A DNA stretch of 64,000 nucleotides. Source: Gammaproteobacteria bacterium (GTDB lineage Bacteria > Pseudomonadota > Gammaproteobacteria > Pseudomonadales > Pseudomonadaceae). Numbering within the stretch: position 1 is the stretch's first letter; each line of letters begins with the position of its first letter. Positions 35,060 through 43,747 of the stretch are shown piece after piece. Both the position numbers and the translations under genes were made by a program. Under the pieces are notes generated by a model. The model did no database searches, was not told the DNA's origin, and worked only from the letters and a program-made list of their open reading frames with translations. Where the stretch lies: positions 1 through 64,000 of the forward strand of contig CAJCIO010000033.1 of the NCBI GenBank assembly GCA_903970465.1. Reading direction: 5' to 3'.

Positions 35060-38000
35060 ATGACCGATACCCTTTCTTCGCCGCTGAGCCTGGTTGCTCA
35101 GTATGCGCCGTTGGCCAGCAGTGTCAGTCGGCGATTCGACGGTCGCCCTTCACTGCGAAGTGTCGCCCGCGACCTCATCAATCAGGCCCTGAGCAGGCGC
35201 AAACCAGCCCTGCAGGTCGATGGCGCGAGCCTCAAGCTGGTTCGGGCTGGCGCGCCCGGCCCTATCGCTTTGGAAGATCTGCTGATCCAGCGGTATCTGC
35301 AAGGCCGCACGCTCAATCTGATCGCAGGCGTTGATGCGCTTACCCAGCAACAGAGCGCTCAGGCGCCGCAACCCCTGGCCTTGGGTATTGGCGAGCTGGA
35401 AACGCTGATCGATGAATGGGGGCCTTCTTTGCTCGAACACTATAAGCAGCGCCTGGTCGATTACTGGAATCATGTCGACGCCACCGGTCAGAGTCGCTGG
35501 CAATGGTTGGCCAGCCACCTGCGCGAGCATGTGCGGAGGTCGGCGCGGCGCCAAGTCGAGCAAGGACGTCTGGATGGTGAGGAGAGCGAAACGCTGTTGG
35601 GTCTCTGCAGTGGCACGCCATTGGCGGGCACCCGCACCGCGCTGTTGCAGATTCAGCACATCGCCAACCCTGGCGTGACCACGCCGCATGTCACCAGCGA
35701 CCTGGTGATCACTCGCACTGCGCAGGACGACGAAGTCGAACGGATACTGCTGTGCCATCCTTTGGCTGAGGTGCAGGCGTTCGCCGATATGGCCACGCTG
35801 GCCGAGGCCCAGGCGCGCTATCTAGGTGATCGCCGGACGGGCCAGCGTGTGGATTTTGCATTGCGCCCCATCGACGCCGATAGCTTCGATACCCAGGCGC
35901 TGATCCTTTTGGAGCGCCAACTGAGCAATCTGACGGCGCTGGCCGAGCATTACCGGGGGCAGGGCAGCGATATCGCCACGCTGGTGAGCCTGGTCGAGCG
36001 CAGTACCAGTTTTTATGACCTGAGCCGACCCGAGGAGCTCGCCCGCGCGCAGCGCATGAAGGACGCGCTGCCGGTCTGGCTCGAACAGGCGCCGCGCGAC
36101 GACAAAGTACGCTATGCAACGCTACTGGCGCGGCTGGGCGAGGTGCAGCGCCTGAGCGGCGGCCAGCACTACCTGGACGGCATCCCGCCCTTGGAGGACT
36201 ACACCGCCGCCGAGTTGACTCGGCAGATCGCCCTCGATCACCCCACTCAGAGTGTGGCCTTGGCTGATGTGCAAGTGCGTATTTATCACGCACCCAATGC
36301 CCTGCTTGAAATCGTTCATGCCGGGGATGGTCATCTTGAATATGTGGTCATCAGTCTGGTCGAGCTGGCACTGTTCAATGTACATGGACGCCCCGCCGGT
36401 ATGCTCGAGATCGAACCCCGTGCGGGCGCGACGCTGCCGGCCTGGGTGACTCGCGAGGCGGTGATCGCACTGGTCACCACCGTCGATATCGGCCGGCGCT
36501 ATGTCGCGCTGTTGCGCCAGCGCTTGTTGGAGGATGTCCCGCAGGCGGCACGACGGCAGGCGCTTTACCTGGACCAGTGGCGGGTACAGCTGCCACTAAA
36601 GATGCTCGAGCTGAAAATCCGCCAGGCGTGCGGCGTCACGGCAGCGGGCGTGTCCATGCTGATGCAGGCGCTGAGGCTCGATCCCCTCGCGCCGAACGTT
36701 CACCGCACGACGTCCACGCCAGTGCCAACGGTGCGGCAGTTGGCAGTGCGTCGCGCCCTGGGCGCCACTCCAGACATCGTCCAGTGCGCTTACCTGATCG
36801 GGGCCGATGATGAAGACGGCGTTTGCGTGCTTTATCGCCCCTTGTCCGCAGAGCCCCTGCGCCAGTTTGCCAGTGTTGGCGCTCTGCTGTCGGCGATCAA
36901 GGCGCCGGGAGCGCTGCAGGATGACGTGTTGCTTTGGCTGAAGGCGGCCGCGCGTCCGGTCTATGCCAATGGCGGCTTTGATGAACCGCACATTCGGCAT
37001 TTCCTTCCCGGCGACGATGCTACCGAGCTGCCGTGCCCGGCCCCCGCGACCTTGACGGGCGTAGCGCTTGAAGGTGATCTGTGGACCACGTTGTATCGTC
37101 ACAATGTCGCCGGGCTGCAGGCCATCGCCGATCGCCAGTCGGTCAGCAACGATGAGAGTCGCTGGCTCGGCTATCGCGAGTTGGGCTGGGTGATCTTCAA
37201 CGCCTTGCTGCCCATGGTAGGTGGCCCGCTTGCCAGTGCAGGCTGGATGCTGCAAAGCCTGAAAATCTTTGCCGACGGTTTCGATGCACGTTTGCATGGA
37301 AGTCCTCAGGCGGCCAGTGATGCGCTGATGGAGTTTTTCTTCAATGCGGCCTTTGTGCTTTTCGGGCACAGCCTGGAGGCGCGCAGCAACGGTATTGATC
37401 GCGTGACGCGGCCGTTGCTGAAGGAAGGTGAGTGGCTCGACCCGGTCGAAGGGCTTTGGGAATCAGTGGTGGCGCCCGGTGAACCGGTGGTCAGCCGCGT
37501 CATCGCAGTGCCTGGTACGCCGGTAGCGCTGCACGAGCTGGATTTCGGTTTTCAGGCGGCTGGCCGCCGACTCTCGGCCGCTCAGCGGCAGGTCTTGGCG
37601 ACGTTCGCGGTGCCGGCGGGCGACTTCGGTAGCGCGATTCCCCACGGCCCTACCCAAGGCCTCTACCTGCGGGACCAGCAATGGTACGGGCTGATCGACG
37701 CGAGCTGGTTCGCGCTGGCACTGGAAGACGACGAGTTGCATATCGTGGACATCAACGATGCATCGCGTCGTGGTCCCTACGTGCGCCGTGACGAAGCAGG
37801 CCGCTGGCGAGTCGACACCGCTTTGCGCTTGGCCGGCGGCTCGCCGGGCCGGGGGCGCAAGGCCTACAAAGAGGCGCAGCAGGCGCGCGAGGCAGCCCTG
37901 TTCAAGCGGGTGACTGATTACCATGACCAGCAGACGGTGATCGATCGCAAGCTCAAGGTCACCCAGCAGGTCATGAGTGAACTGCAAACTCAGCGTTCCA

Positions 38001-39688
38001 GGCGCTATCCACTGTATCGCCAGCGCTTCATCGAGGTGGCCAGCGAGATGGTGGTAGCCAGCGGCGATGCCATCGATGCCTTCGCCGAACTCAACAAAGT
38101 CAGTCCTCTGCCGCGTTTTTTAGAAGAGCGGACCAGTCACTTGCGGGCCTTGCTGCGCATCCAATGGGAGATCGTCAGCAAGCTGCGCGAGCAGGTAAGC
38201 GAGCTGATCCTCGGCGATGGCCTAGGGCAGGAAGCGCCCAATCCTGCCCCCATGAGCAGCTTCGAAGACTTTGCGGCGGGCTGCGATCTCATCGATCTAC
38301 TGATCCACTGGACCGCAGAAGCACAACGCCGCATGGAGGAGCTCGCCAACGTCGAACATTTCGGCGCGCCTGAACTGGCCGCCATCAAACCCACTTGGGC
38401 TGAATTTGGTACGCCGCTGACCTGGCATGGCGTGCAGTTGTATTGGCTGAATGTGTTGTGTGAGCAAAAGATCCGTCGCTGGCCCCGTCCCGAAGGCGCC
38501 ATGAAGGAAGCTGTCGCCTCTGCCAAGCTCGCTGCGCATTCGCAGAACGCAATTCTGGAGCCTGGTGTATTCACTGACGAAGAACAGATCCAGGTGCTCG
38601 ACAGTGCGCTGCAACGTTATGAGGCGCTTGAAGATGCGCTGGACTTTACCCAGGCCACCACCGAGCCCAATCGCTTGTCGCCCGCGCTGGCACGCATGCT
38701 GGTGCATGTCGAAGCGTTGCGCAGTGCTGCCGAGGCGCAACTGGTACCTTTGTTTCGCCAGCAGACCTTGCGTGCGCGCCAGCAACGCAAGCAGCAGCGA
38801 CCGGTGCGCCAGCAGGTCATCGTCACCAGTCGCAAGCGCGGGGTACTGGTGGGCAGCATGAAGACCTCGGCCGACGGCGGCGCGCAACATTTTGAAGTGG
38901 CTGGTGGACTCGACGACACCACGATCGAGCAGTTCCAGCAGATGCCGGGCGGCGAAGACTGGGTGCGGGTGCCATCGGCCTCGGCGGGCATCGAGCCAAG
39001 GCCGGTGGCGCCCCTTGAAGCCTCGATGCGCGAGGCGATGGTGCTGCTCGGTCAAGCCGATCGTCAGTGGCTGCAAGCCAAAGCTCGCGTGCAGGCCAAC
39101 AAGGCACACATCCCTTCCGAAACTCAAAACTTGCTCGATGACGTGGCCCAAGGGCTGCGCGACAAAGCAGATGACATCGATCTGGCGCTGGTGCGCCTCA
39201 ACGAAACCGATCGGCTGTCTTCGTCCACGGGGCAATCGGCCGATGTGACCATCAGGCAGCTGCGCGACAAAGCCGAGCAATTGAAAACCGAAGGGCGTCG
39301 TCTGCGCATCGCGCTGTGCAAGGCCGGTGATCCACAGGCGTCCAGGGTCGAGTGGCTGGTCGGCGAAGGTGAGGCGACGGTGCTACGCGAAGCGCCCCGG
39401 AAATTGCTCAAGGGTGGCGATTACCTGCAGGAATATACGATCAAGGACGCGGACCGGGTGCTCTGGTATGCCCATTTTCATTACTCGAGCGCAGCAGCCC
39501 CCGCAGAAGCGTTCACCGTGGCGCACCTCAAGACGGTGGCGCAACGTTACCTGACCCACAAGGATTTCATGGCCGTGGGCGATACGGGCAAAGGGGCGAA
39601 GGGCCTGATCAGGGCCGAAATTCAGCCGAACATGGCGCGCAAGGTATTTTTATCGGTGGGGGATACATCGGGGGCGGGGAAGGCGTAG
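35060..39688 (+). CDS. Giant dermonecrotic-toxin-domain-like protein
   Basis: 1542 residues, no signal peptide. The N-terminal ~350 residues (SLRSVARDLINQAL, LEDLLIQRYLQGRTLNLIAG, ELETLIDEWGPSLLEHY, YWNHVD..GQSRWQWL) resemble what Pseudomonas annotations call a dermonecrotic toxin domain. Hydrophobic segments at about 708-737 (LGWVIFNALLPMVGG...) and 755-770 (ALMEFFFNAAFVLFG) could be a membrane-insertion region. Charged helical, coiled-coil-like parts lie near 950-1020 and 1230-1270, and a basic SRKRGVLVGSMKT segment near 1255. No RHS repeats, VgrG/PAAR part or recognisable catalytic motif is seen. GGAG precedes the ATG. It is a single gene between the glucan and pentose-phosphate clusters, with no obvious immunity or secretion partner. 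Confidence 0.75.
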   Translation: MTDTLSSPLSLVAQYAPLASSVSRRFDGRPSLRSVARDLINQALSRRKPALQVDGASLKLVRAGAPGPIALEDLLIQRYLQGRTLNLIAGVDALTQQQSAQAPQPLALGIGELETLIDEWGPSLLEHYKQRLVDYWNHVDATGQSRWQWLASHLREHVRRSARRQVEQGRLDGEESETLLGLCSGTPLAGTRTALLQIQHIANPGVTTPHVTSDLVITRTAQDDEVERILLCHPLAEVQAFADMATLAEAQARYLGDRRTGQRVDFALRPIDADSFDTQALILLERQLSNLTALAEHYRGQGSDIATLVSLVERSTSFYDLSRPEELARAQRMKDALPVWLEQAPRDDKVRYATLLARLGEVQRLSGGQHYLDGIPPLEDYTAAELTRQIALDHPTQSVALADVQVRIYHAPNALLEIVHAGDGHLEYVVISLVELALFNVHGRPAGMLEIEPRAGATLPAWVTREAVIALVTTVDIGRRYVALLRQRLLEDVPQAARRQALYLDQWRVQLPLKMLELKIRQACGVTAAGVSMLMQALRLDPLAPNVHRTTSTPVPTVRQLAVRRALGATPDIVQCAYLIGADDEDGVCVLYRPLSAEPLRQFASVGALLSAIKAPGALQDDVLLWLKAAARPVYANGGFDEPHIRHFLPGDDATELPCPAPATLTGVALEGDLWTTLYRHNVAGLQAIADRQSVSNDESRWLGYRELGWVIFNALLPMVGGPLASAGWMLQSLKIFADGFDARLHGSPQAASDALMEFFFNAAFVLFGHSLEARSNGIDRVTRPLLKEGEWLDPVEGLWESVVAPGEPVVSRVIAVPGTPVALHELDFGFQAAGRRLSAAQRQVLATFAVPAGDFGSAIPHGPTQGLYLRDQQWYGLIDASWFALALEDDELHIVDINDASRRGPYVRRDEAGRWRVDTALRLAGGSPGRGRKAYKEAQQAREAALFKRVTDYHDQQTVIDRKLKVTQQVMSELQTQRSRRYPLYRQRFIEVASEMVVASGDAIDAFAELNKVSPLPRFLEERTSHLRALLRIQWEIVSKLREQVSELILGDGLGQEAPNPAPMSSFEDFAAGCDLIDLLIHWTAEAQRRMEELANVEHFGAPELAAIKPTWAEFGTPLTWHGVQLYWLNVLCEQKIRRWPRPEGAMKEAVASAKLAAHSQNAILEPGVFTDEEQIQVLDSALQRYEALEDALDFTQATTEPNRLSPALARMLVHVEALRSAAEAQLVPLFRQQTLRARQQRKQQRPVRQQVIVTSRKRGVLVGSMKTSADGGAQHFEVAGGLDDTTIEQFQQMPGGEDWVRVPSASAGIEPRPVAPLEASMREAMVLLGQADRQWLQAKARVQANKAHIPSETQNLLDDVAQGLRDKADDIDLALVRLNETDRLSSSTGQSADVTIRQLRDKAEQLKTEGRRLRIALCKAGDPQASRVEWLVGEGEATVLREAPRKLLKGGDYLQEYTIKDADRVLWYAHFHYSSAAAPAEAFTVAHLKTVAQRYLTHKDFMAVGDTGKGAKGLIRAEIQPNMARKVFLSVGDTSGAGKA

Positions 39689-39747
39689 CGTTGTACGCGT
39701 GTAGCAGGAGAGTGCGGATCGTGCTCAGGATGTCATGATCCGCTGGA

Positions 39748-39769
39748 CAGGCGCTCGACCGAGCGCCTG
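39748..39769. other. Hairpin after the toxin-like gene
   Basis: Perfect 9-bp arms CAGGCGCTC / GAGCGCCTG with a 4-nt loop between two converging genes. There is no T tract; it may act as a weak terminator for either gene. Confidence 0.45.
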
Positions 39770-39784
39770 CACCTCGGGCTGACG

Positions 39785-39967
39785 TCAGGCGATACGCGCT
39801 TGAGCTTCAAAGCCCATGGCGTTCTGCTTGGCTTGTTGCAGCAGGCTGGTCAGGAAGGCGACCTTGTCCTGCAGTTCTTCACGTTCTTGCTTGAGCGCCC
39901 GCAACTCATCACGGCGAACACTGACATAGAGCGTTTGTGGTTGGTTCGTTGTCACTACAGTACCCAT
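39785..39967 (-). CDS. Small coiled-coil protein of unknown function
   Basis: 60 residues. After MGTVVTTNQPQTLYVSV comes one long amphipathic, charged helix (RRDELRALKQEREELQDKV, AFLTSLLQQAKQ) ending in AMGFEAQARIA. It is probably a dimeric coiled coil, cytoplasmic. GAGGTG lies about six bases before the ATG. It converges on the toxin-like gene and is divergent from gnd. I do not recognise a function. Confidence 0.65.
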   Translation of the reverse strand: MGTVVTTNQPQTLYVSVRRDELRALKQEREELQDKVAFLTSLLQQAKQNAMGFEAQARIA

Positions 39968-40298
39968 TGCACACCTCGCAAACTACCGGCACAGACATTA
40001 AGGATAAGCACCTTGGGCGACTTTCGCGTCAGGCTCCTACCGCTATCGGCACGGATGATGATTTCTTTCGTGATTCATGGGAACTTTTTTATTTTTTAAG
40101 GTCGATGTGATTTTTTTCATGTTTACCGCAAGTGCCCGGAATAATTAGGCAAATCGCCAGACGGTAGGACGCTATTTAGTTTTACCAGCCGATGAATGGT
40201 AAAATCGCCGAACTATGCGGTCCGGGATGGGACTAACCAGAGGATCGCATGAGCTATAAAGGTGACGTTCGCCTTCTTTTTATTTGTGGAGCGCAGGC
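39968..40298. other. Divergent regulatory region between the coiled-coil gene and gnd
   Basis: 331 bp without an annotated full-length gene. A+T-rich tracts (around 40080-40125) are strong for this genome. It contains an 8-bp inverted repeat at 40180-40204 and a short leader frame from 40249, both listed separately. Confidence 0.5.
40180..40204. promoter_or_regulatory. Inverted repeat TTTTACCA-N9-TGGTAAAA, possible operator
   Basis: Perfect 8-bp arms, 17-bp centre-to-centre, 95 bp upstream of the gnd ATG. It does not match the HexR consensus (TGTARTNWWATTACA) that I would expect for zwf-type genes. The regulator is unknown. Confidence 0.45.
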
Positions 40299-40356
40299 AT
40301 GCAATTGGGAATCGTTGGACTGGGCCGCATGGGCGGCAATATCTCCAGAAGACTGA
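40249..40356 (+). CDS. Possible short leader peptide overlapping gnd
   Basis: A 35-codon frame starts [14 protein letters not shown], contains four Trp and two Cys, and runs 58 bases into gnd in another frame. AGAGGA lies five bases before its ATG, a better site than many in this window. Translation through the gnd start could couple or modulate gnd. It could also be chance; no homologue is known to me. Confidence 0.3.
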   Translation: MSYKGDVRLLFICGAQACNWESLDWAAWAAISPED

Positions 40357-41276
40357 TGCGCGATGGCCACTCGACAGTGGTCTACGATCGTAGCGAGCAG
40401 GCGGTCCAGGGCCTGGCGAGCGAGGGCGCGACGGCAGCGAGCGGGTTGGCTGATCTGGTCAGCAAGCTGCAGTCACCTCGAGCGGTGTGGGTGATGCTGC
40501 CATCCGGCCAGATTACCGAAGACACCATCAATGAACTCAGCGCGCTGTTGTCCCCCGATGACGTGATCATCGATGGCGGCAATACCATGTACAAGGACGA
40601 CATCCGTCGCGCCAAGGCGCTGGCTGAAAAGCAGCTGCACTACGTCGACGTCGGCACCTCCGGCGGCGTCTGGGGCCTGGATCGTGGCTTCTGCATGATG
40701 ATCGGCGCTGAAACCGCAGTCTTCGAACGCCTCGAACCGCTGTTTGCCACCCTGGCCCCGGGCGTGGGCAACATCCCTCGTACGCTGGGCCTCGAAGGCG
40801 AGTCCAACCGCGCCGAGCATGGCTATATCCACGCCGGCCCGGTCGGTTCCGGCCACTTCGTGAAGATGATCCACAACGGCATCGAATACGGCTTGATGCA
40901 GGCTTATGCCGAAGGCTTCGACATCCTCAAGACCAAAAACAGCGAAGAACTGCCAGAAGACCAGCGCTTTGATCTGAACCTGGCCGACATTGCCGAAGTG
41001 TGGCGTCGTGGCAGCGTGGTCTCGTCCTGGTTGCTGGACCTGACTGCCGACGCGCTGGCCGTCGATCCCGATCTGGCCAAATATTCCGGCAAAGTCTCTG
41101 ACAGCGGTGAAGGCCGCTGGACCATCGATGCTGCCGTCGAACAAGCAGTGCCGGTACCGGTGCTGTCGAGTGCGCTGTTCGCGCGCTTCCGTTCCCGTCA
41201 GGACGCCACTTACGGCGATAAAATGCTTTCCGCCATGCGCTTCGGCTTTGGTGGCCACGTGGAGGTGAAGAAGTAA
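40299..41276 (+). CDS. gnd: 6-phosphogluconate dehydrogenase, decarboxylating (short NAD-type)
   Basis: 325 residues, the short bacterial class rather than the ~470-residue E. coli type. It oxidises 6-phosphogluconate to ribulose 5-phosphate and CO2. [16 protein letters not shown] is the dinucleotide fold; [19 protein letters not shown] carries the catalytic Lys and Asn; [13 protein letters not shown] follows. The ATG at 40299 is chosen because GGAG lies seven bases upstream; a frame extension by five codons is unlikely. Its stop abuts the zwf ATG (TAATGA), indicating an operon. Confidence 0.95.
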   Translation: MQLGIVGLGRMGGNISRRLMRDGHSTVVYDRSEQAVQGLASEGATAASGLADLVSKLQSPRAVWVMLPSGQITEDTINELSALLSPDDVIIDGGNTMYKDDIRRAKALAEKQLHYVDVGTSGGVWGLDRGFCMMIGAETAVFERLEPLFATLAPGVGNIPRTLGLEGESNRAEHGYIHAGPVGSGHFVKMIHNGIEYGLMQAYAEGFDILKTKNSEELPEDQRFDLNLADIAEVWRRGSVVSSWLLDLTADALAVDPDLAKYSGKVSDSGEGRWTIDAAVEQAVPVPVLSSALFARFRSRQDATYGDKMLSAMRFGFGGHVEVKK

Positions 41277-42781
41277 TGAAAAAAGGAAAATCCAAGGTAG
41301 AAGCAGCTCCGCCCACCACGATTTTCCTTTTTGGCGCCCATGGCGACCTGGTCAAACGGCTGTTGACGCCGGCCCTGTACAACCTCAGCCGCGATGGTTT
41401 GCTGGATAACGGCTTGCACATCGTCGGCGTCGACCACAATGAAGTCACCGATGAAGCCTTCGCGCAAAAGCTCGAAGACTTCATTCGCGATCAAGCCAAG
41501 GCCAAAGGGGGCAGCGCCGAGGAGGCGCTGGACCCAGCCCTGTGGGCGCGTCTGGCCAAGCGCATCAGCTATATCACCGGCGATTTCGTCGCCGATGATA
41601 CCTATGCCGCGATTGCCAAGCGCATCGAGGAAAACGGTACCGGCAACGCCATGTTCTATCTGGCGACCTCGCCGCGCTTCTTCAGTGAAGTCGCGACGCG
41701 CCTGGGCAAGGCCGGGTTGCTGGAAGAAACCCCTGAAGCGTTCCGCCGCGTGGTCATCGAAAAGCCGTTTGGCTCCGACCTGGCCACCGCCGAGGCCTTG
41801 AATGCCAGCCTGTTGAGTGTGATGAGCGAGAAGCAGATCTATCGCATCGACCACTACCTGGGCAAGGAAACCGTACAGAACATCCTCGTCAGCCGTTTCT
41901 CCAACGGGATTTTCGAGGCGTTCTGGAATAACCATTATATTGACCACGTGCAGATCACTGCGGCGGAAACCGTCGGGGTCGAAACCCGTGGCAACTTCTA
42001 CGACAGCACCGGCGCCCTGCGCGACATGGTGCCCAATCACCTGTTTCAGCTGTTGGCCATGGTCGCCATGGAGCCGCCGGCCGCTTTTGGCGCCGATGCG
42101 GTGCGGGGTGAAAAGGCCAAGGTCATTGGTGCGATTCGGCCGTACGACAAGGCCGAAGCGATCAAGAATTCGGTGCGTGGCCAATACGCTCCTGGCCCCA
42201 AGGGCGAGGCCGGCTACGTCGAGGAGCCCAAGGTCGATCCGCACAGCCAGACCGAAACCTATGTCGCGCTGAAGGTGATGATCGACAACTGGCGCTGGAT
42301 GGGCGTGCCGTTTTACCTGCGCACCGGCAAGCGCATGAGTGTGCGCGACACCGAGATCGCCATCTGCTTCAAGCAGGCGCCGTACGCGCAGTTCCGCGAC
42401 ACCGAGATCGACGACCTCAAGTCCAACTACCTGCACATCCAGATTCAGCCGGACGAAGGCATGTGGTTCGATCTGCAAGCCAAAAAACCCGGGCCGGCGC
42501 TGGAAACGCAGAACGTCAGGCTGGGTTTCGCCTACAAGGACTTCTTCGAGATGCAGCCGTCCACCGGTTACGAGACGCTGATCTACGACTGCCTGATCGG
42601 CGATCAGACGCTGTTCCAGCGCGCCGACAACATCGAGAACGGCTGGCGTGCAGTGCAGCCATTCCTGGATGCCTGGGCGGATGCCGGCAAGGTGCGCATG
42701 TATGCGGCAGGGTCCGATGGGCCGCAGCAGGCCGACGACTTGCTGGCGCGTGATGACCGCGCCTGGCGCCCGCTGGGATGA
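41276..42781 (+). CDS. zwf: Glucose-6-phosphate 1-dehydrogenase
   Basis: 501 residues. It makes 6-phosphogluconolactone from glucose 6-phosphate and feeds the Entner-Doudoroff and pentose phosphate routes. FLFGAHGDLVKRLLTPALYNL is the coenzyme site (GAHGDL, a common Pseudomonas variant of GASGDL). RIDHYLGKETVQN is the substrate/active-site signature. GVPFYLRTGKRM and DCLIGDQTLF are other family blocks. Start and stop are tightly linked to neighbours: one-base overlap with gnd, and an ATGA overlap with the frame of the next gene. Pseudomonads often carry several zwf copies; this one is partnered with gnd. Confidence 0.96.
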   Translation: MKKGKSKVEAAPPTTIFLFGAHGDLVKRLLTPALYNLSRDGLLDNGLHIVGVDHNEVTDEAFAQKLEDFIRDQAKAKGGSAEEALDPALWARLAKRISYITGDFVADDTYAAIAKRIEENGTGNAMFYLATSPRFFSEVATRLGKAGLLEETPEAFRRVVIEKPFGSDLATAEALNASLLSVMSEKQIYRIDHYLGKETVQNILVSRFSNGIFEAFWNNHYIDHVQITAAETVGVETRGNFYDSTGALRDMVPNHLFQLLAMVAMEPPAAFGADAVRGEKAKVIGAIRPYDKAEAIKNSVRGQYAPGPKGEAGYVEEPKVDPHSQTETYVALKVMIDNWRWMGVPFYLRTGKRMSVRDTEIAICFKQAPYAQFRDTEIDDLKSNYLHIQIQPDEGMWFDLQAKKPGPALETQNVRLGFAYKDFFEMQPSTGYETLIYDCLIGDQTLFQRADNIENGWRAVQPFLDAWADAGKVRMYAAGSDGPQQADDLLARDDRAWRPLG

Positions 42782-42814
42782 GTGGCGAGGATTCGCACAA
42801 GGCTTCTGGGCCCC

Positions 42815-42888
42815 TTCGCGGGCAGAGCCCGCTCCCACAGGAGCAGGAGCACGCTGTGGGAGTAGGGGCTGCCGGCGAGGCCGGCAGG
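42815..42888. repeat. REP/BIME between zwf and the HAD gene, within an open frame
   Basis: TTCGCGGGCAGAGCCCGCTC (from 42815) and the opposite unit CTGTGGGAGTAGGGGCTGCC (from 42854), then a GCCGGC-GAG-GCCGGC palindrome. The pair is entirely inside an open frame that joins the zwf stop to the HAD core. Confidence 0.85.
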
Positions 42889-42903
42889 GTCGGCATAAAA
42901 CTC

Positions 42904-43692
42904 ATGTTGAGCGACATGGATGGCACCCTGCTGCTCCCCGACCACACACTCTCGCCCGGCGTGATCGCTGCGGTCGCGCAACTGCAAAAGGCCGGGGTGC
43001 ACTTCAGCCTGGCCAGCGCCCGTCCGCCGAAGGCCATGCGCAAACAGATCGAGCAACTTGGCATCGATGTGCCGACCATGGCCTTCAACGGCGGCAATCT
43101 ATGCGACGTCGATGGCACTGTACTGCAGCGCCATTGTGTCGAACCAGCGGCGGTGCATACCGCGCTCAAGCTGTTCGCCGAGCAGCCGGTGACCATCTGG
43201 GTGTTCGCCGACGATCACTGGCTTGCCCGTGACCGCAGCGGCGCCTATTTCGACACCGAGTTGCACGCGCTTGGCTATGGCCCGACCTTGGTCGAGGATT
43301 TCGCCCCGTACCTGGAGCGCATCGACAAGATCGTCGCCACCACGGATGACTTCCAACTGTTGATCGACCTCGAGAAGCAACTGCTGCCGCTGATCGAAGG
43401 CCAGGCGTTGGCGTCGCGCTCTCAGCAATACTATCTGGACGTTACCGCGCTGGCGGCCAACAAGGGCGACGCCCTGGCCAGCCTTGCCGAATACTTGCAC
43501 ATCCCCTTGGCGCAGACCGCCGCCATCGGTGATGGCGCCAACGACGTGCCGATGTTCAAGCGCGCAGGCTTTGCCGTCGCCATGGGGCAGGCCCACCCGG
43601 ACGTACAGCGCCAGGCCGATGCCGTGACCGACAGCAATGCCGATGACGGAGTCGTGCGGGCCATTCAGGAATTCATTCTGCCACGCGCCTGA
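42904..43692 (+). CDS. Cof-type HAD-IIB family hydrolase
   Basis: 262 residues from the ATG used here. HAD motif I is SDMDGTLL at the very start, motif II LASARPP, motif III Lys in NKGDAL, motif IV GDGANDVPM; the Cof-type cap lies between. The family dephosphorylates sugar phosphates and cofactors. The start is uncertain: family members usually have 2-4 residues (IKL...) before this Met, and the frame is open back to an ATG at 42778 that overlaps the zwf stop. The extra 42 codons are REP sequence. An ATA at 42895 would give the normal length. Probably co-transcribed with zwf. Confidence 0.88.
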   Translation: MLSDMDGTLLLPDHTLSPGVIAAVAQLQKAGVHFSLASARPPKAMRKQIEQLGIDVPTMAFNGGNLCDVDGTVLQRHCVEPAAVHTALKLFAEQPVTIWVFADDHWLARDRSGAYFDTELHALGYGPTLVEDFAPYLERIDKIVATTDDFQLLIDLEKQLLPLIEGQALASRSQQYYLDVTALAANKGDALASLAEYLHIPLAQTAAIGDGANDVPMFKRAGFAVAMGQAHPDVQRQADAVTDSNADDGVVRAIQEFILPRA

Positions 43693-43747
43693 TCCCTCTC
43701 CCTGGGGATTCGGCGACGGGGTGTGTTTCCCCACGCTGAGGACCACC

